Source: Sphingobium sp.
Lineage (GTDB): Bacteria; Pseudomonadota; Alphaproteobacteria; Sphingomonadales; Sphingomonadaceae
Assembly (NCBI GenBank): GCA_030148625.1
Contig: JASBTC010000014.1
Coordinates: 1-24,796 of the forward strand
Length of the DNA: 24,796 nt
Direction of reading: 5' to 3'
Shown here in pieces: positions 23,755 to 24,796 of this stretch; the stretch's first letter is position 1, and each line of letters begins with the position of its first letter. The translations under genes and the position numbers were made by a program. A model generated the notes under the pieces. The model saw nothing but the letters and a program-made list of their open reading frames with translations. It did not search any database and was not told the origin of the DNA.

Positions 23755-24796
23755 TTATACTGTTACGATTTCGGCGAGTATCCGGTCGAGCACGGGCATG
23801 CCCGTGTCGGTGACGGTCAGCCGGCTGCCGTCCGTCCTCAGCAGGCCCTGCGCCGACAAATGCGCGACCGCGTTGCCGTCCACCAGCGCGCTCCGCGCGA
23901 TGCCGCTCTGCGCGGCGATGCGGGCAAGGTCGACGCCTTCGGCCAGTCTCAGTCCCATCAGCAGCGCCTCCGCGGCGCGCTCGGCCGCGACGAGCGGCGT
24001 CTCGCTCTCGGTGCCGTGGCCGTTCCGTTCGACCGCCGACATCCAATTCTCCGGCTTCTTGCGCCGGATCGTCGCAAGGCCGTTGCGGCGCCCATGCGCG
24101 CCGGGGCCGACACCGGCATAGTCGCCATAGCGCCAATAGGTCAGATTGTGCCGGCTCTCCGAACCTGATCGGGCATGGTTGGAGATCTCATAGGCCGGCA
24201 GCCCTGCATCGGCGGTCAGCGCACGCGTCGCCTCGAACAGGTCGGCGCCGAGATCGGGATCGACCGGATCGAGCCGGCCCTGGGCGGCCAAAGTCGCGAA
24301 GCGCGTGCCGGGTTCGATGGTGAGCTGGTAGAGCGAGAGATGTTCGGTGCCGAAGCTGAGCGCGCGGGTCAGTTCGGCCTCCCAATCGCCAAGCGACTGG
24401 CCCGGCCGGGCATAAATCAGGTCGAAGCTGACGCGTGCGAACGCCGCCTGTGCGGTGTCGAGTGCGGCCAGCCCCTCGGCGACGCCATGGGCGCGGCCGA
24501 GAAAGACGAGGGCTTCGTCGTCGAGCGCCTGAAGGCCGAGCGAGACGCGATTGACTCCGGCCTGCGCCAGATCGCCGAAACGCGCCGCCTCGACCGAGGA
24601 TGGATTGGCCTCCAGCGTGATCTCGATATCGTCCGCTACCGTCCAATGGCCGGCGGCCGCGTCGATCAGCGCGGCGACGGTATCGGGGGGCATCAATGAC
24701 GGCGTGCCGCCGCCGAAGAAGATCGAGCCAAGCGTCCGGCCCGGCGTCAGCGCGGCTTCATGCGCAAGATCGGCCAGCAGCGCCGTGCGCCACGCC
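23755..24796 (-). CDS. hemW: Radical SAM heme chaperone HemW, N-terminus off window
   Basis: About 346 residues of a normally 380-400-residue protein are visible. HemW is a coproporphyrinogen-oxidase-like radical SAM protein that binds haem and delivers it to respiratory enzymes. Seen are SIFFGGGTPSLMP near the right edge, TLEANPSS, GVNRVSLGLQALDDEALVFLGRAH, LIYARPGQSLGDWEAEL, SLYQLTIEPGTRF, and the C-terminal domain NHARSGSESRHNLTYWRYGDYAGVG. The CxxxCxxC cluster motif would lie beyond base 24796. The stop (23755-23757) abuts the repeat. Confidence 0.93.
   Translation of the reverse strand, partial: AWRTALLADLAHEAALTPGRTLGSIFFGGGTPSLMPPDTVAALIDAAAGHWTVADDIEITLEANPSSVEAARFGDLAQAGVNRVSLGLQALDDEALVFLGRAHGVAEGLAALDTAQAAFARVSFDLIYARPGQSLGDWEAELTRALSFGTEHLSLYQLTIEPGTRFATLAAQGRLDPVDPDLGADLFEATRALTADAGLPAYEISNHARSGSESRHNLTYWRYGDYAGVGPGAHGRRNGLATIRRKKPENWMSAVERNGHGTESETPLVAAERAAEALLMGLRLAEGVDLARIAAQSGIARSALVDGNAVAHLSAQGLLRTDGSRLTVTDTGMPVLDRILAEIVTV

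Overview
The window looks like chromosomal DNA from a GC-rich alphaproteobacterium of the sphingomonad type (Sphingomonas or a close relative). This rests on gene content and is an inference: an F1Fo-ATPase inhibitor zeta subunit followed by BolA and monothiol glutaredoxin, a small ORF between leuC and leuD, an rsmI-yraN-gshB-dedA block beside an LpoA-like lipoprotein, and known types of dispersed palindromic repeat. I see no prophage, insertion sequence, CRISPR array, rRNA or tRNA. Most of the window is ordinary housekeeping and catabolic sequence.

Layout. 1-1561 (-): a membrane diguanylate cyclase cut by the left edge, divergent from a CsbD-like stress protein (1754-1936). 2000-3682 (-): an acetolactate-synthase-like ThDP enzyme, divergent from an SMP-30/gluconolactonase gene and a glutathione S-transferase (3781-5438). 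The shared promoter region holds three GGTCCAG half-sites about two helical turns apart. 5623-7849: a 3-oxoacid CoA-transferase operon in which an e(P4)-type lipoprotein phosphatase gene sits between the A and B subunit genes. 7899-9867: an overlapping epimerase-GST-small protein operon, followed by a membrane protein (9898-10626) and an exported serine beta-lactamase-like hydrolase (10772-12103). 12167-15390: leuC, a 44-residue membrane or exported peptide, leuD and a quinone oxidoreductase. 15514-16417: ATPase zeta, BolA and grxD.

16472-17578 (-): two uncharacterised small proteins and a Sel1-repeat protein, preceded by a leader with strong hairpins. 17882-18535: a transaldolase-like protein. 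18692-19591: xerC. 19620-22414 (-): dedA, gshB, yraN and rsmI (listed in coordinate order; transcription runs rsmI to dedA). 22426-23622: an LpoA-like lipoprotein that diverges from rsmI across only 11 bp. 23755-24796 (-): hemW, cut by the right edge.

How the parts fit. Leucine synthesis (leuCD), ketone-body or acetoacetate activation (scoAB), glutathione chemistry (gshB, grxD, two GSTs), peptidoglycan control (LpoA-like, the serine hydrolase) and chromosome resolution (xerC) are all represented. Regulatory and structural DNA is the more unusual part: three of the four convergent gene junctions carry a perfect or near-perfect palindrome, each of a different family, including a roughly 122-bp element at 23632-23753 that can fold as a cloverleaf. 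Family assignments come from motifs and recalled family knowledge; no database search was run.
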